The notes beneath the pieces are model-generated. The model was not told the origin of the DNA. It was given only the letters and a program-made list of their open reading frames with translations, and did not search any database. A stretch of 64,000 bases of DNA from Derxia lacustris (GTDB lineage Bacteria > Pseudomonadota > Gammaproteobacteria > Burkholderiales > Burkholderiaceae_E): contig NZ_MUHU01000025.1 of the NCBI RefSeq assembly GCF_002105195.1, positions 248,001-312,000 of the forward strand. Direction: 5' to 3'. The position numbers and the translations under genes were made by a program. Positions 28,845 to 37,400 of the stretch are shown piece after piece (position 1 is the first letter of the stretch; the number at the start of each line of letters is the position of its first letter).

Positions 28845-30809
28845 ATGGCCACACGCATCACCGGCAGCAGCGGCAATGACACCCTCACCGGGATTTCCGG
28901 CAACGACACGCTCGACGGCGGCCTCGGCGACGACCTGCTGATCGGCTCGACCTCGCGCCACGAGACCGCCGACTACAGCAGCGCAACCGGCGCCGTGGCG
29001 GTGAATCTGCGCTACGGGATCAGCTCCGGCGCCGCAGGACATGACACGCTCACCGCCATCGACAACCTGATCGGCAGCGGCTTTAGCGACCGGCTGACCG
29101 GCGACGCGGGACGCAATCTGCTCGTGGGCGGCGCCGGCCGCGACCAGCTCCATGGAGAAGCCGGCGCCGACACGCTGCGCGGCGGCAGCGACGCCGACCT
29201 GCTCGACGGCGGCACGGACAACGACACCGCCGACTATGCCGACGCGGGCAGCGCCGTCGTCGTCAACCTCGTCAGCGGCCATGCCACCGGCGGCGGCGGC
29301 AACGACACGCTCGTGTCGATCGAGAACGTGATCGGCACCGCCTTCGACGACCGCATCACCGGCGACGGCCGCTCCAACGTGCTCGACGGCGGTGCCGGCA
29401 ACGACACCCTGGTGGCCGGCGGGTCGAGCAATTCCTGGCTATACAACGAGGACCTGATCGGCGGCGCCGGCGACGATCTGCTGATCGGCGGCGGCGCTGC
29501 GCGTGCCCGCTACGACGGCGCCGGCGCCGCCGTCCAGGTCGATCTGTCCGCCGGCACCAGCTCCGGCGGCGACGGCAACGACCGGCTGCGCAACATCGAC
29601 AATGTGCTGGGCAGCCAGTACGGCGACTCGCTGCGCGGCAATGCCGACTACAACTGGCTGATCGGCGGCGGCGGCAACGACAGCCTGATCGGCGGCGGCG
29701 GCAACGATGACCTCGACGGTGGCGCCGGCAACGACAGCCTCGACGGCGGCACGGGTCGCGACTGGCTCTACGCCGGCGCCGGCAACGACACCCTGCGCGG
29801 CGGCCGCGACAAGGACACCCTCTACGGCGACGACGGCGACGACAGCCTCGACGGCGGCAGCGGCTACGACGATCTCGACGGCGGAGACGGCAACGACAGC
29901 CTCGACGGCGGCGCCAACGCGGACACGCTCAGGGGCGGCGGTGGCGACGACAGCCTGACCGGGGGCAACGGCAACGACTGGTTCACGGACTACAGCGAAT
30001 ACGACACCGGCAACGACACGCTGAGCGGCGGCAACGGCAATGACACATTCATGGGTGGCGACGGCAACGACCGGATCGATGGCGGCGACGGCAACGACTG
30101 GCTGATCTTCAGCTATGGGTCAGGCGAGGCCGTCACCGCGTCGCTCGCCGCCGGCACGGCCACGTTCGGCGCCACGTCGAGCTTCACGCTCAGCTCGATC
30201 GAGAACCTGGGCGGCACCGGAAAAAGCGACCGGCTGACCGGCGACCGCGGCGACAACCAGCTCGAGGGCAGCAGCGGCGACGACACGATCCTGGGCGGCG
30301 ACGGGAACGACACGCTGGCCGGCGAGTCCGGTGCCGACGTGCTCTACGGCGGCGCCGGGGCCGATCGATTCCAGATGCCGGCGTCCTCGTATGCCTACAG
30401 CGACCGCATCGCCGATTTCGCGTCGAGCGTCGATCACATCGCGATCGAAAGCACAGGCTGGTTCTACAGCGTAGGCAATGCCGACGCGACGATCGACAAC
30501 GCGAGCGTCGCGACGACGACTGGCGGCTTCTCCAAGGCGGCCGAGCTGGTGATCTTCACCAACGACTTTGCCGGCAGCGCCGAGCCTTACGTTTCGAACG
30601 GCGCCGTCGCCAGCGCCATCGGCAGCGCCGACGCCGCCTATGCCGTCGGCGACAGCCGCATCTTCGTCATCGACAACGGCAGCGACACGACGGTCTGGGC
30701 GTTCCACGCCCGCGACGCCGACGCCAACGTCGAAGCCAACGAGCTCGACCTGCTTGCGCTCCTGACCGGCGTGACCGACACCGCGCTCGGCGACTACCAG
30801 TTCATCTGA
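28845..30809 (+). CDS. RTX repeat protein 3
   Basis: A 654-residue RTX protein starting [14 protein letters not shown] after GGGAG. It contains nonapeptide runs and beta-helix repeats with [14 protein letters not shown] and [14 protein letters not shown] caps. A dense central run of short GGxGNDxLDGG repeats lies roughly at residues 270-420. The shared C-terminal domain (about 517-654) is the most divergent of the five but keeps [22 protein letters not shown] and TALGDYQFI. The gene ends 12 bp from the convergent ohr stop codon. Confidence 0.88.
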   Translation: MATRITGSSGNDTLTGISGNDTLDGGLGDDLLIGSTSRHETADYSSATGAVAVNLRYGISSGAAGHDTLTAIDNLIGSGFSDRLTGDAGRNLLVGGAGRDQLHGEAGADTLRGGSDADLLDGGTDNDTADYADAGSAVVVNLVSGHATGGGGNDTLVSIENVIGTAFDDRITGDGRSNVLDGGAGNDTLVAGGSSNSWLYNEDLIGGAGDDLLIGGGAARARYDGAGAAVQVDLSAGTSSGGDGNDRLRNIDNVLGSQYGDSLRGNADYNWLIGGGGNDSLIGGGGNDDLDGGAGNDSLDGGTGRDWLYAGAGNDTLRGGRDKDTLYGDDGDDSLDGGSGYDDLDGGDGNDSLDGGANADTLRGGGGDDSLTGGNGNDWFTDYSEYDTGNDTLSGGNGNDTFMGGDGNDRIDGGDGNDWLIFSYGSGEAVTASLAAGTATFGATSSFTLSSIENLGGTGKSDRLTGDRGDNQLEGSSGDDTILGGDGNDTLAGESGADVLYGGAGADRFQMPASSYAYSDRIADFASSVDHIAIESTGWFYSVGNADATIDNASVATTTGGFSKAAELVIFTNDFAGSAEPYVSNGAVASAIGSADAAYAVGDSRIFVIDNGSDTTVWAFHARDADANVEANELDLLALLTGVTDTALGDYQFI

Positions 30810-30821
30810 GCGCGGCCGCCC

Positions 30822-31244
30822 TCACACCAGCGTCAGCGTCACGTCGATGTTGCCGCGCGTGGCGTTGGAGTACGGGCAGACGATGTGGGCCGCGTCGACC
30901 AGCTTCTGCGCCACTTCGCGGTCCACGCCCGGCAGCGAGATCGCCAGCTCGGCCTGGATGCCGAAGCCGGTCGGCAGCGGGCCGATGCCGACCTTGCCGG
31001 TGATGCTCACGTCGGCCGGCACGGCGATCTTGTCGCGCGCGGCCACGAACTTGAGCGCGCCCAGAAAGCAGGCCGAATAGCCGGCCGCGAACAGCTGCTC
31101 GGGATTGGTGCCGGCGCCGTTGCCGCCCATTTCCTTGGGCAGCGCGAGGCTCACTTCCAGCTTGCCGTCGCTGCTGACGGCCTTGCCATCGCGGCCGCCG
31201 GTGGCAGTGGCCTGGGCGGTGTAGAGGACTTTTTCGAGGGACAT
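30822..31244 (-). CDS. ohr: Organic hydroperoxide resistance protein, thiol peroxidase
   Basis: A 140-residue OsmC/Ohr family protein that reduces organic hydroperoxides. The two redox cysteines are Cys59 (GYSACF) and Cys123 ([13 protein letters not shown]), with Arg18 and Glu49 in the usual places for peroxide activation. [14 protein letters not shown] at the N terminus is the Ohr signature. It lies downstream of and in the same direction as ohrR. Its promoter region carries two palindromes that are likely OhrR operators. Confidence 0.95.
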   Translation of the reverse strand: MSLEKVLYTAQATATGGRDGKAVSSDGKLEVSLALPKEMGGNGAGTNPEQLFAAGYSACFLGALKFVAARDKIAVPADVSITGKVGIGPLPTGFGIQAELAISLPGVDREVAQKLVDAAHIVCPYSNATRGNIDVTLTLV

Positions 31245-31304
31245 GACGGGCTCCTTGGGGAACGGGGCGGCGGGATCGGTCCGCGCTGCCGGTTTAAGTA
31301 GACA

Positions 31305-31334
31305 ACGATTTAATCGTACACAACTTAATTTGTG
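31305..31334. promoter_or_regulatory. Two palindromes in the ohr promoter, likely OhrR operators
   Basis: ACGATTTAATCGT (31305-31317) is a perfect 13-bp dyad, and CACAACTTAATTTGTG (31319-31334) is a 16-bp dyad with one mismatched pair. They are adjacent, one base apart, and lie 60-90 bp upstream of the ohr ATG. AT-rich dyads with ACAA/TTGT ends are the usual OhrR target. Confidence 0.6.
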
Positions 31335-31376
31335 ACTGCGGCCGGATTTGTATCCGTTCGTGGCAAGAGCCCGGCC

Positions 31377-31835
31377 TCAGCCGGCGCGCTGCAACTGCGT
31401 GCGCAGCGCTTCGAGCTGCGTCTTGAGGCTGAGCAGTTCATCCATCCCGCAGCCCGAGGCGGCCAGCACGCCGGCCGGCACCGCGCCGGCGCGCGTGCGC
31501 AGCGCCTGGCCGGCGGCGGTCAGGCCGACCAGCACCCGGCGCTCGTCGGCCGGGTCGCGGCTGCGCGCGATGAGACCGGCGCCCTCCAGCCGCTTGAGCA
31601 GCGGCGTGAGCGTGGCCGAGTCGAGGAACAGCCGCTCGCCCAGCTCGCCCACGCCGAGGCCGTCGCGCTCCCACAGCAGCAGCATCACCAGATATTGCGG
31701 ATAGGTCAGGCCCAGATCGGCCAGCAGCGGGCGGTAGGCCTTGGTCATGGCCAGGCTGGTGGAATAGAGCGCAAAGCAGAGCTGGCGGTCGAGCCGCAGG
31801 GCATCGGCGGCGAGTTGGGCGGCATCGGGATTCAT
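31377..31835 (-). CDS. ohrR: OhrR, MarR-family organic peroxide sensor-repressor
   Basis: A 152-residue MarR-family repressor. Cys20 in LDRQLCFALYSTS is the peroxide-sensing cysteine. A second cysteine, Cys129 in ASGCGMDELLSL, marks it as a two-cysteine OhrR that forms an intersubunit disulfide on oxidation. The winged helix lies at about 60-105 (LGERLFLDSATLTPLLKRLE then RDPADERRVLV). It represses ohr directly downstream, and probably itself from the dyad at 31864-31877. Confidence 0.95.
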   Translation of the reverse strand: MNPDAAQLAADALRLDRQLCFALYSTSLAMTKAYRPLLADLGLTYPQYLVMLLLWERDGLGVGELGERLFLDSATLTPLLKRLEGAGLIARSRDPADERRVLVGLTAAGQALRTRAGAVPAGVLAASGCGMDELLSLKTQLEALRTQLQRAG

Positions 31836-31863
31836 GCGGCGAGTTTGAGGTTGGACGCGATTT

Positions 31864-31877
31864 CATCGCAAGCGATG
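31864..31877. promoter_or_regulatory. Dyad upstream of ohrR
   Basis: CATCGCAAGCGATG is a perfect palindrome (6-bp arms, AA centre) 29 bp upstream of the ohrR start codon. It could serve autoregulation. The sequence differs from the two AT-rich ohr dyads, so the cognate protein is uncertain. Confidence 0.35.
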
Positions 31878-31954
31878 CAATCCTGCCGTGTGATCGCCTG
31901 CCGTTGAACGGCATTCACTGCTCGCGCCCCACCTTTCATCGGCCCCACTTGTTA

Positions 31955-31973
31955 AATGTGAAAACATCACATT
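31955..31973. promoter_or_regulatory. Inverted repeat upstream of RTX gene 4
   Basis: AATGTGA-N5-TCACATT is a perfect 7-bp-arm inverted repeat in an AT-rich patch 93 bp before the RTX 4 start codon. The arms match CRP half-sites (TGTGA/TCACA), but the spacer is 5 bp where CRP sites have 6, so the regulator is uncertain. Confidence 0.45.
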
Positions 31974-32065
31974 AAATGCACTCCACGGACGGCGGCGCGG
32001 CATGGTGCGGCCCGCCCAACCCGGGCGCCCACGGCGGCGCCCCACCCATCCCCGAGGAGAGAGCC

Positions 32066-32809
32066 ATGGGTCTGAAGCGCGGCGGTCATGACGATGTGAA
32101 TCACGAGATCAACCACATTCGCGGCGGCAGGGGCGCCGACGACATTGCCGGCACCGTCGGCGACGACAGCGTGACCGGCGGCGCCGGCCATGACCTCATC
32201 CACACCGGCGCGGGCGACGACAGCATCGACGGCGGTTCGGGCAACGACCGCATCTCGGCCGGTGCCGGCAATGACGACATCGCCGGCGGCAGCGGCAACG
32301 ACCGCCTCGACGCGGGCGCCGGCGACGACCGGCTGGCCGGCGGCAGCGGCCGCGATGTGCTCACCGGCGGCGCCGGCGACGACACCTTCGTGTTCAGCGA
32401 TGCCAGCGGCGCCGACCGCATCACCGACTTCACCAGCGGCGGCGACAAGATCAGCCTGGCCGCCACCGTGCTCGGCATCGGCAACGGCGATGCGGTGATC
32501 GACAACGCGGTGGCGGTCGCCGGCCCGGGCGGCTTCACGGTCGATGCCGAACTGGTCATCGTGGAAGGCGACGTGGCCGCCGGCCGCATCGAGAAGGCGA
32601 CGGTCGCGGCCGGCGCCATCGGCAGCGCGGATTCGGCCTATGCGGTCGGCGACACCCGCGTCTTCGTCATCGACGACGGCGTGCACAGCGCGGTCTGGCT
32701 GTTCGAGGCCGGCAATGCCGATGCGGTGGTCGACGCGAGCGAACTGACGCTGCTGGCCGATGTGCACGGCTCGGCCAGCACGGCGCTGGGCGACTACGTG
32801 TTTGCCTGA
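32066..32809 (+). CDS. RTX repeat protein 4 (short form)
   Basis: The smallest family member, 247 residues. A short polar N terminus rich in Gly, His and Asp (LKRGGHDDVNHEINH) is followed by only about eight RTX nonapeptides (residues ~30-110). The shared domain (114-247) then ends TALGDYVFA. More than half of the protein is therefore the C-terminal domain, which makes it the best minimal example of that domain. The start is ATG 32066 after GAGGAGAGAG. The C-terminal sequence is closest to RTX 5 (AGAIGSADSAYA, GVHSAVWLFE). Confidence 0.87.
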   Translation: MGLKRGGHDDVNHEINHIRGGRGADDIAGTVGDDSVTGGAGHDLIHTGAGDDSIDGGSGNDRISAGAGNDDIAGGSGNDRLDAGAGDDRLAGGSGRDVLTGGAGDDTFVFSDASGADRITDFTSGGDKISLAATVLGIGNGDAVIDNAVAVAGPGGFTVDAELVIVEGDVAAGRIEKATVAAGAIGSADSAYAVGDTRVFVIDDGVHSAVWLFEAGNADAVVDASELTLLADVHGSASTALGDYVFA

Positions 32810-32924
32810 TGCCCCGGCCGACTCGCCGGCCTCAGCTTGTGGCGGGGCATGCCGTAGCCGTTGACGAGATCCCTTCAAGCGCCCCGCGTCGGTGGCGCCA
32901 GATCGCGCCAACGAGGAAAAACAC

Positions 32925-34739
32925 ATGACCCGCAGCACCATCCAGCGCCAGGAAGTCGACACGGAAGACGACAGCGTCGACGGCGGCAGCAGCAACGACA
33001 CGCTGCACGGCGGCAACGGCAACGACACGCTCGACGGCGGCGAAGGCGACGACAGCCTCGACGGCGGCGCCGGCAACGACCGCTTCGAGGGCGGCCACGG
33101 CAACGACACCTTCTCGGGCGGCAGCGGCCGCGACACGGTCAGCTACCGAACCGCCAGCGGCGGCGTGCATGCCGACCTGAGCGACAGCCTGCATTTCCGC
33201 TCGATCGAGGATGTCGACGGCGGCGACAGCGACGACGACATCGGCGGCAGCGCCGGCAACAACAATCTGCGCGGCGAGGCCGGCGACGACCACCTCGACG
33301 GCCGCGACGGCAACGACAGCCTCGACGGCGGCATCGGCGACGACGTGATCGACGGCGGCGCCGGCAACGATTCGCTGACCGGCGGCGACGGCATCGATAC
33401 CGCCAGCTATGCCGGCGCGACCGGCGCCGTGAGCGTCAGCCTGGCCAGCGGCCGGGCCTCGGGCGCCGAGGGCAGCGACACGCTCGCCGGCTTCGAGAAC
33501 GCGGAAGGCGGCGGCAGCGACGACAGGCTCACCGGCGACACCGGCGCCAACGACCTGAGCGGCAATGCCGGCAGCGACACGCTGGCCGGCGGCAACGGCG
33601 ACGACAGCCTCGACGGCGGCGCCGGCGACGACCGGCTCGACGGCGGCAGCGGCTTCGACACCGCCGACTACCGCGCCGCCGACGGCGCGGTCACGGTCGA
33701 TCTGGCGCATCGCCATGCCAGCGGCGGTGGCGGCAGCGACAGCCTGATCTCGGTCGAGGGCGTGGACGGCAGCGCCTTCGACGACAGCGTGGACGGCAGC
33801 AAGGGCGGCGATGCGCTGCTCGGCGAAGGCGGCGACGACGACCTCGACGGCGCCGGCGGCAACGACAGCCTCGACGGCGGCAGCGGCGACGACACCGTGG
33901 CCGGCGGCGCGGGCAACGACAGCCTGGCCGGCGGCGACGGCAGCGACGATCTGCTCGGCGGGGCCGGCAACGACAGCATCGACGGCGGCGCCGGCAGCGA
34001 CACGGTCGACTACGGCGACGCGCGCGGCACGGTGCGCATCGACCTGGGCGCCGGCACTGCCAGCGGCGCGGCCGGCAGCGATGTGCTGCTGTCGATCGAG
34101 AACGCCGACGGCGGACGCGGCAACGACAGCCTCACCGGCAGCGGCGACGACAACGCCCTGGCCGGCGGCGGCGGCAACGACAACCTCAACGGCGGCGCCG
34201 GCCAGGACGCGCTCGAAGGCGACGCCGGCAACGACACGCTGGCCGGCGGCAACGGCGACGACAGCCTGGACGGCGGTGCCGGCCGCGATGTGCTGAGCGG
34301 CGGCACCGGGCTCGACGACTTCGTCTTCGACGACGCCGGCGCGGCCGACCGCATCGCCGACTTCACGACCGGCAGCGACGGCATCACGCTCGGCGCGACG
34401 GTGTTCGGCGTGGGCAATGGCGATGCGGTCATCGACGGCGGCGTGACGGTCGCCGGGCCGGGCGGCTTCTCGGTCGATGCCGAGCTGGTCATCGTGCAGG
34501 GCGACGCCAGCGGCCGCATCGAGAAGGCATCGGTCGCGGCCGGCGCCATCGGCAGCGCCGACTCGGCCTATGCGGCCGGCGATGTGCGCGTGTTCGTGGT
34601 TGACAACGGCGTGCACAGCGCGGTCTGGCTGTTCGAGTCGGGCGCCGACGATGCGACGGTGGACGCGAACGAGCTGAGCCTGATCGCGGTGGTGGACGGC
34701 TCGGCCGCCACGGCGCTGGGGGATTACGTGTTTGCCTGA
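32925..34739 (+). CDS. RTX repeat protein 5
   Basis: A 604-residue RTX protein starting MTRSTIQRQEVDTEDDS after GAGGAAAAA. It is dominated by short GGxGNDxLDGG runs with beta-helix repeats (SYAGATGAVSVSLASGRASG and similar) and ends in the shared domain (472-604, GDYVFA). Asp and Gly dominate the composition, so it is very acidic. The DNA and protein of the C-terminal domain pair it with RTX 4; both probably arose from one duplication separate from RTX 1-3. Confidence 0.88.
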   Translation: MTRSTIQRQEVDTEDDSVDGGSSNDTLHGGNGNDTLDGGEGDDSLDGGAGNDRFEGGHGNDTFSGGSGRDTVSYRTASGGVHADLSDSLHFRSIEDVDGGDSDDDIGGSAGNNNLRGEAGDDHLDGRDGNDSLDGGIGDDVIDGGAGNDSLTGGDGIDTASYAGATGAVSVSLASGRASGAEGSDTLAGFENAEGGGSDDRLTGDTGANDLSGNAGSDTLAGGNGDDSLDGGAGDDRLDGGSGFDTADYRAADGAVTVDLAHRHASGGGGSDSLISVEGVDGSAFDDSVDGSKGGDALLGEGGDDDLDGAGGNDSLDGGSGDDTVAGGAGNDSLAGGDGSDDLLGGAGNDSIDGGAGSDTVDYGDARGTVRIDLGAGTASGAAGSDVLLSIENADGGRGNDSLTGSGDDNALAGGGGNDNLNGGAGQDALEGDAGNDTLAGGNGDDSLDGGAGRDVLSGGTGLDDFVFDDAGAADRIADFTTGSDGITLGATVFGVGNGDAVIDGGVTVAGPGGFSVDAELVIVQGDASGRIEKASVAAGAIGSADSAYAAGDVRVFVVDNGVHSAVWLFESGADDATVDANELSLIAVVDGSAATALGDYVFA

Positions 34740-34801
34740 GGCGGCGGCAGGCGCAGCCCGGCGGCGTCGGTCAGAATCGGCCCGATCGCCGCCCACCGGC
34801 G

Positions 34802-34840
34802 GCCCGTGCCGGCACCCGTTCGCGGGGTGCCGGCACGGGC
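34802..34840. terminator. Perfect 16-bp hairpin between RTX gene 5 and nadE
   Basis: Arms 34802-34817 and 34825-34840 are perfectly complementary around a 7-nt GTTCGCG loop. No T-run follows on either strand. It lies 62 bp after the RTX 5 stop and 23 bp before the nadE start, so it may end RTX transcription or shape the nadE leader. Confidence 0.5.
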
Positions 34841-34863
34841 CGCGCTCGCTTCGGTTCCTGCCC

Positions 34864-36960
34864 ATGAGCTTCTTCTCCCTTTACCGCCACGGCTTTGCGC
34901 GCGTGGCCGCGTGCAGCAATCCCGCCCGGCTCGCCGATCCGGCCGCCAATGCCGATGCCGTCGCGCGGCTGGCCCAGGCCTGCGACCGCGACGGCGTGGC
35001 GCTGGCCGTCTTCCCCGAGCTGGCGCTGTCGGGCTATGCCATCGACGACCTGCTGTTGCAGGACGTGCTGCTCGACGCGGTCGAGGCCGCCATCGACACG
35101 CTGGTCGCCGCCTCGGCGCACTGGCGCCCGCTGCTGCTGGTCGGCGCGCCGCTGCGCCACGGCCACCGGCTGTACAACTGCGCGGTCGCCATCCAGCGCG
35201 GCCAGCTGCTCGGCGTGGTGCCGAAGACCTATCTGCCCAACTACCGCGAGTTCTACGAGAAGCGGCATTTCGCGTCGGGCGCCGGCGTGGCGGGGCAGAC
35301 GATTGCGGTCGGCGCACGCAGCGTGCCCTTCGGCACCGACCTGATGTTTGCCGCCGCCGACCTGCCCGGCTTTGTGGTGCACGCCGAAATCTGCGAGGAC
35401 GTGTGGGTGCCGGTGCCGCCGAGCGCGCTGGCCGCGCTGGCCGGCGCCACCGTGCTGGCCAATCTGTCGGCCAGCAACATCACCATCGGCAAGAGCGACA
35501 CGCGCCGGCTGCTGTGCAAGTCGCATTCGCTGCGCTGCGCAGCGGCCTATCTGTACTCGGCGGCCGGCCTCGGTGAATCGACGACCGACCTGGCCTGGGA
35601 CGGTCAGGTGAGCATCTACGAGAACGGCGAGGTGCTGGCCGAGAGCACGCGCTTCCCGACCGGCGACCAGATCGCGACCGCCGACATCGACCTCGACCTG
35701 CTGCGCCAGGAGCGCGCGCGCATGGGCAGCTTCGACGACAACGCGCGGACGCTGGGCGCGGCGGGCCTCGGCGCCGCGACGCAGCCGGGCGGCGTTGCCG
35801 GGCCGGCGGGCAGCGCCGCCGCCGGCTGGCGCCGCATCGCCTTCACCCTTGCGCCGCCGGCCGACGACCTCGGCCTGCGCCGCCACATCGAGCGCTTTCC
35901 CTTCGTGCCGGCCGATCCGGCACGGCTCGCCACCGACTGCTACGAGGCCTACAACATCCAGGTCGCGGGCCTGGTGCAGCGACTGCGCGCAACCGGCTTG
36001 AAGAAGGTGGTGATCGGCGTCTCGGGCGGACTTGACTCGACCCATGCGCTGATCGTCACCGCGCGCGCGCTGGACCTGCTCGGCCTGCCGCGCGCCAACA
36101 TCCACGCCTACACCCTGCCCGGCTTCGCCACCGGCGCCGCGTCCAAGGGCTATGCCTGGGCGCTGATGAAGGGCCTCGGCACCACGCATGCCGAGATCGA
36201 CATCCGCCCGGCCGCGCTGCGCATGCTGGAGGACATCGGCCATCCCTACGCCGCCGGCGCGGCGCACTACGACCTCAGCTTCGAGAATGTGCAGGCCGGC
36301 CTGCGCACCGACTACCTGTTCCGGCTCGCCGGCCAGCTCGGCGGCATCGTCATCGGCACCGGCGACTTGTCGGAGCTGGCGCTCGGCTGGTGCACCTACG
36401 GCGTGGGCGACCAGATGGCGCACTACAACGTGAACGCCGGCGTGCCCAAGACGCTGATCCAGCACCTGATCCGCTGGGTGATCGACGACGGCCAGTTCGA
36501 CGCAGCCACCTGCGCCACGCTGGCCGACGTGGCCGGCAGCGTGATCTCGCCCGAGCTGATCCCGGCCGGCGAAGGCGACGCGCCGCAAAGCACCGAAGCC
36601 AAGATCGGGCCCTACGAGTTGCAGGACTTCAACCTGTACTTCTTCGCGCGCTTCGGCTTTCGGCCGTCGAAGATCGCGTTCATGGCGCATCACGCATGGA
36701 GCGACAGGACGCGCGGGGCCTGGCCGCCGGGCTTTCCGGAGGACAAGCGCAATGCCTATTCGCTGGAGGAGATCGGCGGCTGGCTGCGGTTGTTCATCGG
36801 GCGGTTCTTTGCCAACCAGTTCAAGCGGACTGCGATGCCGAACGGGCCGAAGGTGAGCGCGGGCGGGGCGCTGTCGCCGCGCGGCGACTGGCGGATGCCT
36901 AGCGATGCGTCGGCTGCGGCCTGGCTTGCGGAGCTTGAGGCGGCGCTGCGGGAGCTTTGA
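34864..36960 (+). CDS. nadE: Glutamine-dependent NAD+ synthetase
   Basis: A 698-residue two-domain enzyme for the last step of NAD synthesis (deamido-NAD to NAD with ATP). The N-terminal nitrilase-like glutaminase domain has the triad Glu52 (FPELALSGY), Lys121 (PKTYLPNYREFYE) and Cys177 (HAEICEDVW). The C-terminal synthetase domain has the P-loop VSGGLDSTHAL and the conserved GTGDLSELALGWCTYG. The length fits the long glutamine-dependent form. It is followed after its stop codon by copy A of the palindromic element. Confidence 0.95.
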   Translation: MSFFSLYRHGFARVAACSNPARLADPAANADAVARLAQACDRDGVALAVFPELALSGYAIDDLLLQDVLLDAVEAAIDTLVAASAHWRPLLLVGAPLRHGHRLYNCAVAIQRGQLLGVVPKTYLPNYREFYEKRHFASGAGVAGQTIAVGARSVPFGTDLMFAAADLPGFVVHAEICEDVWVPVPPSALAALAGATVLANLSASNITIGKSDTRRLLCKSHSLRCAAAYLYSAAGLGESTTDLAWDGQVSIYENGEVLAESTRFPTGDQIATADIDLDLLRQERARMGSFDDNARTLGAAGLGAATQPGGVAGPAGSAAAGWRRIAFTLAPPADDLGLRRHIERFPFVPADPARLATDCYEAYNIQVAGLVQRLRATGLKKVVIGVSGGLDSTHALIVTARALDLLGLPRANIHAYTLPGFATGAASKGYAWALMKGLGTTHAEIDIRPAALRMLEDIGHPYAAGAAHYDLSFENVQAGLRTDYLFRLAGQLGGIVIGTGDLSELALGWCTYGVGDQMAHYNVNAGVPKTLIQHLIRWVIDDGQFDAATCATLADVAGSVISPELIPAGEGDAPQSTEAKIGPYELQDFNLYFFARFGFRPSKIAFMAHHAWSDRTRGAWPPGFPEDKRNAYSLEEIGGWLRLFIGRFFANQFKRTAMPNGPKVSAGGALSPRGDWRMPSDASAAAWLAELEAALREL

Positions 36961-37203
36961 TTGACGTTGCTGGCGTTGCGCGGGGTTGGGCCGCCGGGCG
37001 CCGACGCGAGCGGCCGCCGCTGAACGCGGCGGCTGCCCTTCGCTCCGGCGCCAGACGCCGGCCGGTCCGCCAACTCGCGCCCCTTGTGGGGCGCTCAAAC
37101 ATGCGGACCTGAACGCCTGCGGCGTTCGCCGGCGGCTGGCGCCTGCGCTCGGCGCTCACGACGGCGCCCGGCGGCCCAACCCCGCGCAACGCCTTTTCGG
37201 TTC
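36961..37203 (+). repeat. Palindromic post-stop element, copy A
   Basis: It starts directly after the nadE stop codon with an 11-nt lead (ending GTTGCT). Perfect 32-nt inverted arms at 36972-37003 and 37162-37193 flank a core of about 158 nt, and TTTTCGGTTC follows (37194-37203). The core holds smaller hairpins, e.g. GAACGCC-TGC-GGCGTTC and GCCCC-TTGT-GGGGC. The whole unit recurs inverted at 37401-37640 (copy B). As RNA it would fold into one long stem ending in a T-run, so it can be read as a giant terminator or as a REP/MITE-like mobile repeat. Short reading frames through it are not credible genes. Confidence 0.85.
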
Positions 37204-37256
37204 AGAGGGCGGTGGGCGTCCGCGGGCGGACGCCTGCTGCTTCAAGTGCTTCGCTT

Positions 37257-37293
37257 GCTCGGCTCGGCTCGGCTCGGCTCGGCTCGGCTCGGC
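37257..37293. repeat. (GGCTC)n pentanucleotide repeat
   Basis: Six perfect tandem GGCTC units (37261-37290) plus partial units on both sides, in the 197-bp spacer between the two palindromic elements. No gene crosses it. Confidence 0.95.
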
Positions 37294-37400
37294 AACCAGC
37301 CTGACAGCACCACCTCACCCAAGCCCCCACAACCCCGAGCGACGCGCCAGCGAGCCGCCAACTCTTCGCACCCTCAGCCGCGCAGCGGCCAGCCCGCTCG

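Noticed and set aside
23262..34739. Regularly spaced short DNA repeats that might suggest a CRISPR array.
   Set aside because: The period is 27 bp or a multiple of it, in frame, and encodes GGxGxDxLx; there are no unique spacers.
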